NCBI RefSeq assembly: GCF_008729015.1
Contig: NZ_RKSM01000001.1
Location: forward strand, 1 to 64,000
Origin: Haloarcula sp. CBA1129
GTDB lineage: Archaea; Halobacteriota; Halobacteria; Halobacteriales; Haloarculaceae
Length of the DNA: 64,000 nt
Direction: 5' to 3'
This document shows positions 1-8,545 of this stretch, in pieces. Position 1 is the stretch's first letter. The number at the start of each line of letters is the position of its first letter. The notes below the pieces were generated by a model. It worked only from the letters and a program-made list of their open reading frames with translations, did no database searches and had not been told where the DNA came from. The position numbers and the translations under genes are program-made.

Positions 1-996
1 ATGGAGTGCGACAAATGCGGCGAGAACGCGGTGTTACACGCGGCCTATTCCGGGCTTCACCTCTGTGAGTCCCATCTCTGCCGAGCGGTCACGAAACGGG
101 TCCGCCGTCGCATCCGCGAGGACGGCCTCGTTTCCGACGACGCCACCGTCGAGGACCCCGAGACGTGGGTCATCGGGCTTTCGGGCGGGAAAGACAGCGT
201 CGTCCTCACGCAGATTCTCCACGACACGTTCGCCGAGGACCCCCGTATCGAACTGGTGGCGCTTTCTATCCACGAGGGCATCGAGGGCTACCGCGACGCG
301 AGTCTGGAGGCCTGCGAGGAACTGACTGAGGAGCTGGGTATCGAACACGTCACCGTCTCCTACGCCGAGGAGTTCGGCGTCCAGATGGACGATGTCGTCG
401 AGGACGACCCCGAGGGGATGGCCGCCTGCGCCTACTGTGGTGTGTTCCGCCGCGACCTCCTCTCGAAGTACGCCGAAGAACTCGACGCCGACAAACTGCT
501 GACCGGCCACAACCTCGACGACGAGGCTGAGACGGCGCTGATGAACTTCCTCGAAGGCGACATCTCACAGATCGCCAAGCACTTCGAGGCTTCTCTGGGT
601 CCGTTCGACTCGGCTGCCGACGCGCCCACGGAGCAAACGCGCGAAGCGCAAGACCATCACATTCCCCGGGCGAAGCCGCTCCGGGACATCCCCGAGAAGG
701 AGGTCGCGCTGTACGCCCGTTTTCAGGACCTCCCGGCACACATCACCGAATGTCCGCACGCCGACGAGGCCTACCGCGGCGAGATACAGGAACTCATGCT
801 CGGACTGGAGGAGAACCACCCCGGAACGCGCCATTCGATTATGGCTGGCTACGAGAAGCTCGCGGCGCTCGCTGCCGACACCTACGGCGGCGAGAACGGC
901 GATACCGACTACGGCGAGTGCGACAACTGTGGCTCGCCGACGGCGCGGGACCTCTGTCGGAAGTGTAATCTGCTGGATGCGCTGGAAGCGGTCTGA
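1..996 (+). CDS. ncsA: tRNA 2-thiolation protein NcsA (PP-loop ATPase)
   Basis: Adenylates uridine in tRNA so that sulfur can be inserted (2-thiouridine); member of the TtcA/TtuA/Ncs6 family, cytoplasmic. The PP-loop SGGKDS is at residues 61-66. C143, C146 and C251 are placed like the three cysteines that hold the Fe-S cluster in TtuA. Cysteine pairs at the N-terminus (C3, C6) and the C-terminus (CDNCG...CRKC) are the usual zinc fingers. The ATG is the first base of the window and begins a typical family N-terminus, so the gene looks complete at 331 residues. It converges on ftsZ2, an adjacency also known in Haloferax, which supports the assignment. Confidence 0.9.
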   Translation: MECDKCGENAVLHAAYSGLHLCESHLCRAVTKRVRRRIREDGLVSDDATVEDPETWVIGLSGGKDSVVLTQILHDTFAEDPRIELVALSIHEGIEGYRDASLEACEELTEELGIEHVTVSYAEEFGVQMDDVVEDDPEGMAACAYCGVFRRDLLSKYAEELDADKLLTGHNLDDEAETALMNFLEGDISQIAKHFEASLGPFDSAADAPTEQTREAQDHHIPRAKPLRDIPEKEVALYARFQDLPAHITECPHADEAYRGEIQELMLGLEENHPGTRHSIMAGYEKLAALAADTYGGENGDTDYGECDNCGSPTARDLCRKCNLLDALEAV

Positions 997-1117
997 CGCG
1001 TTCGCTGTTTCTGTCCGACACCGCAACGAATCTGTTCTGTCCGCCATCGCACCGGACGCCGCTCACGTTTCGCGTCGCTCGTGGCTGTAGAAACCGAAAG
1101 AAAAACCGCGGACGTCG

Positions 1118-2356
1118 CTACTTGTTCGTCCGGATGACGTCGAGTCCGTTGTTCTTCTCGCGCTGGTCCTGCCCGCCGTCGGTCTCGCTGTAGCCAGCGT
1201 TGCGACCGCTGCTGCTCTGACTCCCGCTGTTCGGGGCGGGGCTGTCGAAGCTTTCGACGTTGTCGGACGCGTCGAAGGACGTGTCGTCGCTGACTTCCTG
1301 AATCGCCTCGCGGGACTTGTTGGCCTGCTTCTGGGTCGTCGGACCGAGCACCTGTGCGGACTGGACGCCGGTCATGATAGCCATGACCCGCACCTTGCCC
1401 TTGTACTCTTCCTGAATCCGTGCGCCCCAGATGACGTTGGCGTCGGCTTCAAGCCGCTCGGTGATGTTCTGTGCGATGCCCTCGGCCTCCTTCAGCGTGA
1501 GGTCCGGGCCGCCGGTGATGTGGACTAGCCCGCCGCTCGCGCCGCGGTAGTCCACGTCAAGCAGCGGGTGGTTCATCGCGTCCTTGACGACCTCTTCGGT
1601 CTTGTTCTTGTCCTGAGTCTCGCCGACCAGCATCACCGCGACGCCGCCCTGATTCATGATGGATGTCATGTCGGCGTAGTCGAGGTTGATGAGGCTCGGC
1701 TGGGTGATTGTCTCGGAGATACCCTTGACGGTCTCGGCGATGATTTGGTCCATCACGGAGAACGCCTTACCGATTGGGAGGTTCGGGACGTAATCGAGCA
1801 GGCGGTTGTTGTCCAGCACGATGATGGAGTCCGCTTCGTTGCGGAGCTTCTCTAGGCCTTCCTCGGCCTTGACCGTCCGTGCTCGCTCGACGTTGAACGG
1901 CGTCGACACCATGCCGACGACGATTGCGCCCTGTTCCTTGGCGATCTTCGAGACGACCGGAGCCGCACCGGTCCCGGTCCCGCCACCCATACCGGCGGTG
2001 ACGAACACGAGGTCTGCGTCGCCCAGCACTTCTTTGATAGTCCCCTGTGCCATCTCCGTGGCGCGCTCGCCCATCGACGGGTCGCCACCGGCCCCGAGGC
2101 CGTTGGTGAGGGACTTGCCGACCAGAATCTTCGTGTCGGCTTCGATCATCTTGAGGTGCTGTTTATCCGTGTTGATGGCCACGGTGTCAGCGCCCTCGAC
2201 GCCGATGTTGTACAGGCGGTTGACCGTGTTGTTGCCGGCGCCACCACAGCCGACGATGACGATGCGCGGGTCTCCGAACCCGTCGACATCCGCGTCGGAC
2301 ATCTTCTGTTGCTCTTGCTCGTCGCGTTCGAGGGCCTCGTTAACGATATCCTGCAT
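1118..2356 (-). CDS. ftsZ2: Cell division protein FtsZ2 (tubulin-like GTPase)
   Basis: Tubulin-family GTPase that polymerises at midcell and drives constriction of the archaeal division ring. The GTP-binding signature GGGTGTG is at residues 124-130, with GCGGAGNN near residue 37. 412 residues is normal; the acidic, Ser-rich C-terminus is variable. I start at the ATG at 2356, giving [13 protein letters not shown], because this lies two bases after the cdrS stop; an upstream in-frame start at 2374 would overlap cdrS. It is FtsZ2 rather than FtsZ1 because it pairs with the ribbon-helix-helix gene cdrS and ncsA, whereas ftsZ1 normally precedes secE-nusG. It is presumably co-transcribed with cdrS. 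Confidence 0.93.
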   Translation of the reverse strand: MQDIVNEALERDEQEQQKMSDADVDGFGDPRIVIVGCGGAGNNTVNRLYNIGVEGADTVAINTDKQHLKMIEADTKILVGKSLTNGLGAGGDPSMGERATEMAQGTIKEVLGDADLVFVTAGMGGGTGTGAAPVVSKIAKEQGAIVVGMVSTPFNVERARTVKAEEGLEKLRNEADSIIVLDNNRLLDYVPNLPIGKAFSVMDQIIAETVKGISETITQPSLINLDYADMTSIMNQGGVAVMLVGETQDKNKTEEVVKDAMNHPLLDVDYRGASGGLVHITGGPDLTLKEAEGIAQNITERLEADANVIWGARIQEEYKGKVRVMAIMTGVQSAQVLGPTTQKQANKSREAIQEVSDDTSFDASDNVESFDSPAPNSGSQSSSGRNAGYSETDGGQDQREKNNGLDVIRTNK

Positions 2357-2358
2357 CG

Positions 2359-2535
2359 TTACACCTTGGCCCAAGACCGCTTCTTCTCGGAGGCTTGTTC
2401 GGAGCCTTCCTCAGCGAGCATCTCCCGGACCGCCGAGCGAATCGCTTCGCTCCGATTGGGGTACTCGCCCGTCTCGACCATTTGTTCGACCTCTTCGATC
2501 TGCTGCTTCGGAATCCGTAGTGTCACACGCTCCAT
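2359..2535 (-). CDS. cdrS: Cell division regulator CdrS (ribbon-helix-helix)
   Basis: 58-residue protein with a single ribbon-helix-helix DNA-binding fold: the strand MERVTLRIP, then two helices with the turn [14 protein letters not shown]. In Halobacterium and Haloferax the protein at this position, CdrS, is a transcription factor that controls ftsZ2 and cell division. Here the stop codon is separated from the ftsZ2 ATG by only two bases, so the two form one operon. The preceding 237 bases hold TATA-like elements and a perfect GTAAGACG inverted repeat, listed separately, that could serve for autoregulation or CdrL binding. Confidence 0.9.
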   Translation of the reverse strand: MERVTLRIPKQQIEEVEQMVETGEYPNRSEAIRSAVREMLAEEGSEQASEKKRSWAKV

Positions 2536-2652
2536 GTTTGGTAGTTTCCCCTTGGGTAAGACGGCCCGGACGAGGTTTGTTTACGCCCCGCACGAGTGTT
2601 TACACAGCGAAACCGCAGTACGAGAGCGGCATCCCCTCGCGTTCGCCGCCGT

Positions 2653-2670
2653 GTAAGACGACCGTCTTAC
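2653..2670. promoter_or_regulatory. Candidate operator of the cdrS-ftsZ2 operon
   Basis: Perfect inverted repeat GTAAGACG-AC-CGTCTTAC. An extra half-site GTAAGACGG lies at 2556-2564, just before cdrS. On the minus strand the repeat sits downstream of a TTTTAATA box (2696-2703) and directly beside a second TATA-like TTTATT (about 2675-2680). This fits binding by a ribbon-helix-helix dimer pair such as CdrS or CdrL, which is inference. Confidence 0.5.
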
Positions 2671-2695
2671 GCAGAATAAACCACTGACCCTGATG

Positions 2696-2703
2696 TATTA
2701 AAA
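2696..2703 (-). promoter_or_regulatory. TATA-like box of cdrS-ftsZ2
   Basis: TTTTAATA read on the minus strand, about 165 bases before the cdrS ATG. If used, transcription would start near 2673 and the mRNA would have an unusually long leader of about 140 bases. A weaker TATA-like sequence at 2675-2680 would give a somewhat shorter leader. Confidence 0.4.
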
Positions 2704-2772
2704 CTTACGGGCAGTGTCATACACATCTCCGTTTACGGCGACTGAGGCTGTGTACTGCGCGTAAACGCCAAC

Positions 2773-3396
2773 TCAGGTCTGGTCAAGGACGTCCGCCGCA
2801 GGCGTTCGTCTCCCACAACCCGGGCAGAATCCCCAGTCCGACCGGAGTTCATCGCCGCAGTCACAGAACACCCGGCGAGACGCCTTCTCACCACAGTTCG
2901 GGCAGTAAACGTGGTCAGAACCAAGGTTTTCACCACATTGCGCGCACGTCTTACGTTCCTCTGTATCGGCTCTGTCCCGTGTTTCCGTATCTGTCTTACG
3001 CCCGCTCGTATCAGACGTTTGACTTTCGCTGTGAGACCGTCCGTCCCCAGTGTTTGCACCTCGGTCAGTGGCCTGTCGTCGTTCGGTTTCGGCGTTCGCT
3101 GCTCCCGCACTAACGCCGTCTAACGAGATGTTTACGTTGACATCCTGCGGTTGCGAACGGCGTTGTCGCGTTTGCAGTCTGTCGGCGATGATGCTGTCGA
3201 CGCGTTCTTCGATGAGTTCGTCGATTGTCTCGGCGTCGGTCACGGACTCCGACGCCGACGACGGTTCCGACGCTGACGGTGATGCGTCTCCGAGATACTC
3301 CCGGAGCGCTTCACGCATGACCTCGCTCTTCGAGGCGTCGAACGCCTCGAGTTGGTCGATGAGGTCATCGTCAGCACGGAACGTTATCTTACTCAT
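2773..3396 (-). CDS. cdrL: Cell division regulator CdrL (RHH plus zinc ribbons)
   Basis: Residues 1-36 form a ribbon-helix-helix domain (start MSKITFRADDDL). A long, acidic, Ser/Thr-rich and probably disordered linker follows. The C-terminus carries two zinc-ribbon knuckle pairs: C151, C154, C165, C168 and C178, C180, C191, C194. This architecture, next to and in the same direction as cdrS-ftsZ2, matches CdrL, reported as a regulator of the cdrS-ftsZ2 promoter. A minus-strand TATA-like ATTAAAATA lies around 3426-3435, about 35 bases upstream. The C178-x-C180 pair has one-residue spacing, not the usual two. Confidence 0.82.
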   Translation of the reverse strand: MSKITFRADDDLIDQLEAFDASKSEVMREALREYLGDASPSASEPSSASESVTDAETIDELIEERVDSIIADRLQTRQRRSQPQDVNVNISLDGVSAGAANAETERRQATDRGANTGDGRSHSESQTSDTSGRKTDTETRDRADTEERKTCAQCGENLGSDHVYCPNCGEKASRRVFCDCGDELRSDWGFCPGCGRRTPAADVLDQT

Positions 3397-3661
3397 CTGG
3401 CTCGGTGAGAGTATTGTACAGGATGGTATTTTAATCTTCCCGCGCTGTCTGACGCCCGTCAGCTACCGGCATGACGCAATACCCACTTTTCGGTCGGACA
3501 CCGTTCATAGACCGCTTTGACCCGCTATCGGAAGGTCGGAAAGCGAGGTCAGACGTGTCTGACATCTGCCAGTGTGTCACTCCGCGTCGTGTGACCGTTC
3601 GGCGTACCCTTCGCGAATAACAATCCTTAAGTCTGGACGGCGGGGTATTTTCGGGTGTCGA

Positions 3662-3735
3662 CCGCCCTTAGCTCAGACTGGTAGAGCAGTCGACTGTAGA
3701 TCGACTTGTCCCCCGTTCAAATCGGGGAGGGCGGA
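3662..3735 (+). tRNA. tRNA-Tyr (GTA anticodon)
   Basis: Complete 74-base cloverleaf without CCA. The acceptor stem is CCGCCCT (3662-3668) paired with AGGGCGG (3728-3734), with discriminator A at 3735. The D-arm contains TAGCTCAGACTGGTAGAGCA. The anticodon stem GTCGA/TCGAC encloses the loop CTGTAGA, with GTA at 3696-3698. The T-arm is CCCCG-TTCAAAT-CGGGG. No intron is seen. The C1-G72 pair is the archaeal tRNA-Tyr identity element. Confidence 0.97.
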
Positions 3736-3871
3736 CTTGGTTTTCAGTCGGTGTTGAACGGATGTGAACATGACCGTGAGCTGTCGTACGACTTCCGACA
3801 GCGGAGCTACCTGAAGCAATATGCCTCCAGCAGATCCGTGGATTGAAATCTTCGAGGCTGGCTCAGTAGCG

Positions 3872-5053
3872 TCAGAACCGCTCGCTCATCGCCGCCAGCC
3901 CAGCGTCCACGTCAACGGCCGCACCCTGCTCACCCAGCGCGTTGCCCAGCGCCGCGAGCAGGTAGCTGACGTTCTTGCGACGAGCGGAGTGGCCCATACA
4001 GCCGATGCGCCAGATGTCGCCCTCCAGTGCGCCCAGACCGCTGGCGATTTCGAGGTCGTACTCGTCGAGCAGGTGCTGGATGACCGCGCCGTCGTCGACG
4101 CCGTCGGGGACGCGGACGGTGTTCAGGCTCGGGAGCCAGAAGTCCTCGGGGGCGTTCATCTCTAGGCCCATCCCCTCGACGCCGGCTTTCAGCGCGCCGG
4201 CGACGCGCAGGTGGCGGTCCCAGCGATTTTCGATACCTTCCTCAGCGACGAGTCGCAGCGCCTCACGCAGCGCGTACACGTTCGTGATGGGCGCGGTGTG
4301 ATGGTAGGCGCGCTCCTCGCCCCAGTACCCTTCCAGCAGCGAGAGGTCCAGATACCACGACCGGGGCTCCTCCTCGCGGGTGAGGACCTTGTCCATCGCG
4401 TCGTCGTTGAGTGTGAGCGGGCTCGCGCCCGGTGGACAGGAGAGGCACTTCTGCGGGCCGGAGTAGGCCACGTCGATGCCCCACTCGTCGACGCGGAGTT
4501 CGACGCCGCCCAGCGAGGTTACGCTGTCGGCGATGACCAGCGCGTCGTTCGCGTGGGCGATGTCCGTTAGCTCGGGCACCGACGGCTGGAGGACGCCGGT
4601 GCTGGTCTCGGCGTGGACGAACCCGAACACGTCTGGGCTATGGTCGTCGAATGCCGCTTCGACCGCTGCCGGGTCGAGCGGCTGGCCCCACGGCGCGTCG
4701 ACGGTGACGACATCGCCGCCCGCTCGTTCGGCCATGCTCGCCATCCGGCCGCCGAAGTAGCCGTTCGTCGGGACGAGCATCGTATCGCCCGGTTCGACGA
4801 CGTTTCCAATGGCGGCCTCCATCGCTGCGGAGCCGGTTCCCGAGACTGGAATCGTCCACTTGTTGTCCGTCCGGAAGGTGTACCGGAGAAGATCCTGAAC
4901 CTCGTTCATGATCTCGATGAACGAGGGGTCGAGGTGGCCGACCAGCGGCGTGCTCATCGCTTTGAGCACGCGTGGGTGTACGTCGCTCGGGCCGGGTCCC
5001 ATCAGTGTTCGATCCGGCGGCGTCAACTCACCGACAGCAGGTGCCTCATCCAT
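3872..5053 (-). CDS. Class V aminotransferase (alanine/serine-glyoxylate type)
   Basis: PLP enzyme of the serine-pyruvate/alanine-glyoxylate aminotransferase family, converting glyoxylate to glycine with an amino donor. K202 in SGPQKCLSCPPG is the Schiff-base lysine and D176 in IADSVTS contacts the pyridine nitrogen. 393 residues is normal. I start at 5053 rather than the in-frame codon at 5080 because a minus-strand TATA box (5079-5086) is centred about 29 bases upstream, so the mRNA would be leaderless. Donor specificity cannot be read from sequence. A glyoxylate-handling role fits a genome that also carries malate synthase. Confidence 0.85.
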   Translation of the reverse strand: MDEAPAVGELTPPDRTLMGPGPSDVHPRVLKAMSTPLVGHLDPSFIEIMNEVQDLLRYTFRTDNKWTIPVSGTGSAAMEAAIGNVVEPGDTMLVPTNGYFGGRMASMAERAGGDVVTVDAPWGQPLDPAAVEAAFDDHSPDVFGFVHAETSTGVLQPSVPELTDIAHANDALVIADSVTSLGGVELRVDEWGIDVAYSGPQKCLSCPPGASPLTLNDDAMDKVLTREEEPRSWYLDLSLLEGYWGEERAYHHTAPITNVYALREALRLVAEEGIENRWDRHLRVAGALKAGVEGMGLEMNAPEDFWLPSLNTVRVPDGVDDGAVIQHLLDEYDLEIASGLGALEGDIWRIGCMGHSARRKNVSYLLAALGNALGEQGAAVDVDAGLAAMSERF

Positions 5054-5078
5054 ACCGTGTGTTACCCGGTGACTGGGC

Positions 5079-5086
5079 ATTAAAAT
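5079..5086 (-). promoter_or_regulatory. TATA box of the aminotransferase gene
   Basis: ATTTTAAT on the minus strand, about 29 bases before the ATG at 5053. This is the spacing of a leaderless archaeal transcript. Confidence 0.55.
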
Positions 5087-5312
5087 CCGTGGTCACGACT
5101 CTCCTGTCAGTGTCGAAGGCGGTCCCACGACTCTGGAGGAGAGCAACTCTCTCGTCTCAGACACAGACCGAAGCTATCGATTTTAGCACACCAGTCACGA
5201 GCTGATACTACCCTACTCCATAATCATAACCGCCGGAAGAAGCCGGTGTGAAGTGTGTGAACTATCTGCCCCGTTTTTACTCTCGTACTGCTAAGGTGGG
5301 GTGTGGTCGTCG

Positions 5313-5462
5313 ATGAGATTGTTCGATAACGCTGTGTCCCCTGGGGAGGAACCGAGACGCCGGTACACCTGTCTGGTGTGCCGGGCGTCGTTCGACGTTC
5401 AGTACCACTCCTGTCCGGACTGCGGTGCGTACGACATCCGCCGGACGAAGTGGCTCACGTAG
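5313..5462 (+). CDS. Zinc-ribbon microprotein (49 residues)
   Basis: Small reading frame, missed by length cut-offs, that encodes 49 residues with two cysteine pairs: CLVC at 20-23 and CPDC at 34-37. These would bind one zinc ion, as in the many haloarchaeal zinc-finger microproteins. A T-rich TATA-like stretch (about 5272-5278) lies upstream and a T-tract terminator downstream (5519-5525). The short basic tail RRTKWLT could touch nucleic acid, but the function is unknown. Confidence 0.7.
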   Translation: MRLFDNAVSPGEEPRRRYTCLVCRASFDVQYHSCPDCGAYDIRRTKWLT

Positions 5463-5518
5463 CCCCCGGCGTCCACGTTGGCACGTCCACAGACTGCCTG
5501 CTATCGGGCTACACTGCC

Positions 5519-5525
5519 CTTTTTT
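5519..5525 (+). terminator. Oligo-T transcription terminator
   Basis: A run of Ts in TGCCCTTTTTTACC, 57 bases after the zinc-ribbon microprotein stop and before the aldo/keto reductase. Archaeal RNA polymerase terminates at such T-tracts. Confidence 0.45.
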
Positions 5526-5581
5526 ACCGAGTGTTCTCCCGTACCACAGCCACCAAGTGACCGCCGACGGTACGATGGTCT

Positions 5582-6571
5582 GTGAACCGACGACAGTTAG
5601 GGACGACAGAGTATGACGTGACTGATGTCGGACTGGGTACTTGGAATATCGGTGGTGACTGGGGTGATGTCTCGGCGGAGGAGGGCCGGGAAACGATCCG
5701 CACAGCGCTCGATGCCGGCGTCGACTTCATCGACACTGCTGACGTGTACGGCGACGGCTTCAGCGAACAGCGCATCGCCGAAGTGCTCGACGAACGTGAG
5801 GTCCGCGATGAGGTGACCGTCGCGACGAAGGCCGGCCGCCGCCTCGACCCACACACTGCCGAGCGCTACAACTACGACAATCTCTCGGAACACGTCGACC
5901 GTTCGCGTGAGTATCTCGGAGTCGACACGCTCGAACTGCTGCAACTGCACTGTCCGCCGACCGACGCCTACTACCAGCCCGAGACGTTCAACGCCCTATC
6001 GCGGTTGCAAGACGAGGGGCTGGTCGAGCACTGCGGCGTCAGCGTCGAACGCGTCGAGGAAGCACTGAAAGCCATCGAGTACCCGGAAATCGAGACGGTC
6101 CAGATAATCTTCAATATGTTCCGCCAGCGGCCCGCGGAGCTGTTCTTCGAGGAGGCCAAGCGCCGCGACATCGGCGTCATTATCCGCGTCCCGCTGGCCT
6201 CTGGACTCCTGACAGGTACCCTCTCCAGAGACATGGAGTTCCCCGAGAACGACCACCGGAATTTCAACATCGAGGGTGAGGCGTTCGACCGCGGTGAAAC
6301 CTTTGCCGGCCTTCCGGTCGACGCAGGCTTCGACGCCGTCGAGGAACTCCGCGAGCACGTTCCCGAGCGGATGACGATGGCTCAGATGTCGCTGCGGTGG
6401 ATTTTGGACCACGACGCTGTATCGACTGTTATCCCCGGCTCGACCTCGCCGGATCACGTCCGGGCGAACGCAGCAGTCAGCGATATGGACCCCCTCTCTA
6501 ATCGCGTTCATGGTGCGGTGCGTGACACCTACGAGGAGTACGTCTTCGACGACGTCCATCATCGCTGGTAG
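5582..6571 (+). CDS. Aldo/keto reductase
   Basis: NAD(P)H-dependent oxidoreductase of the AKR superfamily (TIM barrel), cytoplasmic. The catalytic tetrad is visible: D51 and Y56 in DTADVYGDG, K83 in TKAG, and H123 in LQLHCP. The C-terminal cofactor motif VIPGSTSPDHVRAN is also typical. Starts with GTG at 5582. 329 residues is standard. The substrate is unknown; family members reduce sugar aldehydes, ketones or dehydro-sugars. It stands alone between intergenic spacers. Confidence 0.88.
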   Translation: MNRRQLGTTEYDVTDVGLGTWNIGGDWGDVSAEEGRETIRTALDAGVDFIDTADVYGDGFSEQRIAEVLDEREVRDEVTVATKAGRRLDPHTAERYNYDNLSEHVDRSREYLGVDTLELLQLHCPPTDAYYQPETFNALSRLQDEGLVEHCGVSVERVEEALKAIEYPEIETVQIIFNMFRQRPAELFFEEAKRRDIGVIIRVPLASGLLTGTLSRDMEFPENDHRNFNIEGEAFDRGETFAGLPVDAGFDAVEELREHVPERMTMAQMSLRWILDHDAVSTVIPGSTSPDHVRANAAVSDMDPLSNRVHGAVRDTYEEYVFDDVHHRW

Positions 6572-7007
6572 TCGCCCGCGTTGCAGCACTGTTCGAGAAG
6601 TACGGTCAGCGAACGGACGCCGAGGACCAATGCCGGGTGGGCAAACCCGGCGTGAAACCGTCCCGTACAGGGGAGCATGGGACGGTGAGCGTCGGGAGAG
6701 TACGAGCACGCACTGTGCCCGCATACAGTCATCCATGCCATCCGATGTTTGTTATACAGCTCTTTCTCCGGCGACAGTCAGCGGACTGGGCGGCAGGGGG
6801 ACGCTACTGGAGTCATTCACGCCAGCTGAAAACCCCTCGCCGTTGAACACCGTAACTGGGACTCTGGCGGGTGTTCCACCCGTTGGCTTCGGCCGTTACT
6901 AGCCGTTTGTGGCGAACTAGCATCCGCTACCGGTCGGACTGTAGTGAGTCACTACGCCGTCCCGGTGTGAGACGAGTCGCCCCACGGCGGACACGTGGTC
7001 GTGGTTC
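6572..7007. other. Intergenic region without recognised genes
   Basis: 436 bases between the aldo/keto reductase and the convergent small gene at 7008. Composition is GC-rich, but no reading frame shows a recognisable family or haloarchaeal acidic bias. I see no RNA gene in it. Confidence 0.5.
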
Positions 7008-7343
7008 TTACTCTTCGGCGGTGAGTTTCGGACCGGGCTTCCACGTGTTGCCTTCGAGGACAACGAGGTCGTAGCGTTCGAGCACTTGGAGCGTATCGAC
7101 GACCGCTTGGGCGTCGAAGGAGACGGTCATATCTTGGGGCAGTTGCTGCGCAATTGCACTGCGTGTCCCCCCGTCCATCCGGACGACCGTGTCAAGCAAC
7201 TGTTCGAGGTCGTCGAGCAGCGAGACGAGCGACGTCGACCCCTCGTCTTCTGTCGCCAGTTTCGACATGACTTCGTCGTAATTCCCAGATATCTCCATCG
7301 ATACGGACACGGTTTCGTCTTCGATGTCTTCTTCGTCTCCCAT
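7008..7343 (-). CDS. Conserved acidic small protein, function unknown
   Basis: 111 residues, very acidic at the N-terminus (MGDEEDIEDE), followed by an alpha-helical part and a C-terminal segment resembling a small winged-helix (LQVLERYDLVVLEGNTWKPGPKL). I do not recognise a family. The start at 7343 gives the acidic N-terminus, but an in-frame ATG at 7361 is also possible. The TATATATT at 7351-7358 would lie too close to 7343 for a leaderless start, while GTATTT near 7370-7375 would suit it. It may be a haloarchaeal regulatory or adaptor protein. Confidence 0.65.
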   Translation of the reverse strand: MGDEEDIEDETVSVSMEISGNYDEVMSKLATEDEGSTSLVSLLDDLEQLLDTVVRMDGGTRSAIAQQLPQDMTVSFDAQAVVDTLQVLERYDLVVLEGNTWKPGPKLTAEE

Positions 7344-8545
7344 AGAGATGAATATATACACACTTGTAGAAATACGTTTCCATATCTGTTACAGCAGACA
7401 CATCTCCCGGCTGTTTCGCTGCAAAAGTGTACTGTATGGTTGCTGTTGTGTATGGAAAATATGCACCTGTACTTGGGAGATACACATCTACTAGGACAGA
7501 ATTGAGAATGAAAACCTTCGAGATAGTGTTTAAGAGCCATATATAATACCATCTTTTCGGAATCCTTGAATCTATATTGTATATTTACCACCGGAAATCT
7601 AGAAATAGTGAGTATTGTGGTCGCAAAACCCCACACGTCAACGCAGGATCAGCACCTCCGTCATGGCCGTTCGGATAAGCCGAACGATAAAGCCGGTGTC
7701 GTAGCGTAAGCCACGTCCGCCGGTGACTAACTGTCCATGTCAACTGTTGGGCTTGGCACTGGGACAATGTCTCCGTTTCGGCCGGCGACGGACACGATTA
7801 TCGGTCAAGCTATCTTCTCTTGGTCTGCCGGATAACAAAAGTACGGTTATTATCCCCTGCCGCTGAACAGTCTCCTGTCTCTACCGCTGGACCGGACTGC
7901 AGGCGGGCCATAGCGACGTGAAACACTGTCTGTTTCAGCATACGGAACAAGCACCGTCTCGATTGTTTGTCTCCGGTGCGTTTCGGTTTACCGACAGTGG
8001 AGCGACATTGTGGGGGACTGTGGCAAGCGTATCCAGCCATATATGCACACATTTCGCGAGGCCCGTAGTCCGGTGGGTTCCCATCCGTCGCGTCCACTGT
8101 ATTCGGCATCTGTTCGAGAATATGAACCGTCGGCAGCGAACCGCTGCTGGGCGAGTGCCAGCCGTTGACGGACAGTGCAGCATATGCCAGAGTTTCACGT
8201 CGCCAGCGTCCGCTCAGCGAATGCCGGCGTATGCCTCCGTGATGTAGCGTTGTCCTGAAACCCCGCGGCGGAGCCACTGAGCGTGACCCGGCCTGATTCC
8301 AGTAACAGGAGCCGGCCAGCGTGCCCGCACCCACGAACATCGGCACCACGACGATGTAGTACTGCAGCGTCAGCTAAGTGCAGCTGTCCCTTTCGGTCTC
8401 ATCTGTCTCGGCTGGTCAAACGATTGCTGGCTGTTCGAAGCAGTATCGGCGCTGGACATGCTCTGACCGCTCGTTCCCACACTTGTGAGTCCAATCACGA
8501 CACGGTCGACCAAATTTATATGTGGGTGGCAGTCACACAGTGGGT
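7344..8545. other. 1.2-kb gene-poor region, partly AT-rich
   Basis: The part up to about 7630 is strongly AT-rich, unlike its surroundings. The rest is GC-rich, but its longest reading frame (7810-8349, minus) gives a low-complexity, Arg/Ser/Cys-rich peptide unlike a haloarchaeal protein. A membrane-like stretch at about 8290-8370 on the minus strand (YYIVVVPMFVGAGTLAG) is cut by a stop just upstream and could be a relic. No RNA gene is recognised. Confidence 0.5.
8513..8521 (+). promoter_or_regulatory. TATA box of the acyl-CoA dehydrogenase gene
   Basis: AATTTATAT centred about 29 bases before the ATG at 8546. It predicts a leaderless transcript and supports that start over the upstream GTG-like alternatives. 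Confidence 0.6.

Noticed and set aside
3736..3830. Open stretch after tRNA-Tyr reading HDRELSYDFRQRSYLKQYASS on the plus strand
   Set aside because: No start codon with an appropriate promoter, only about 35 codons, and no recognisable family. A recombinase fragment at the tRNA was considered but cannot be supported.
7810..8349. 179-codon minus-strand frame in the gene-poor region
   Set aside because: Rich in Arg, Cys and Ser with no acidic bias, no domain and no plausible start; unlike haloarchaeal proteins. Only the first ~30 codons look membrane-like.
8513..8528. Similar sequence ATTTATATGTGGG-TGGC at 8513-8528 and 48229-48244
   Set aside because: Both are mostly TATA box plus chance similarity; two copies are too few to call a repeat.
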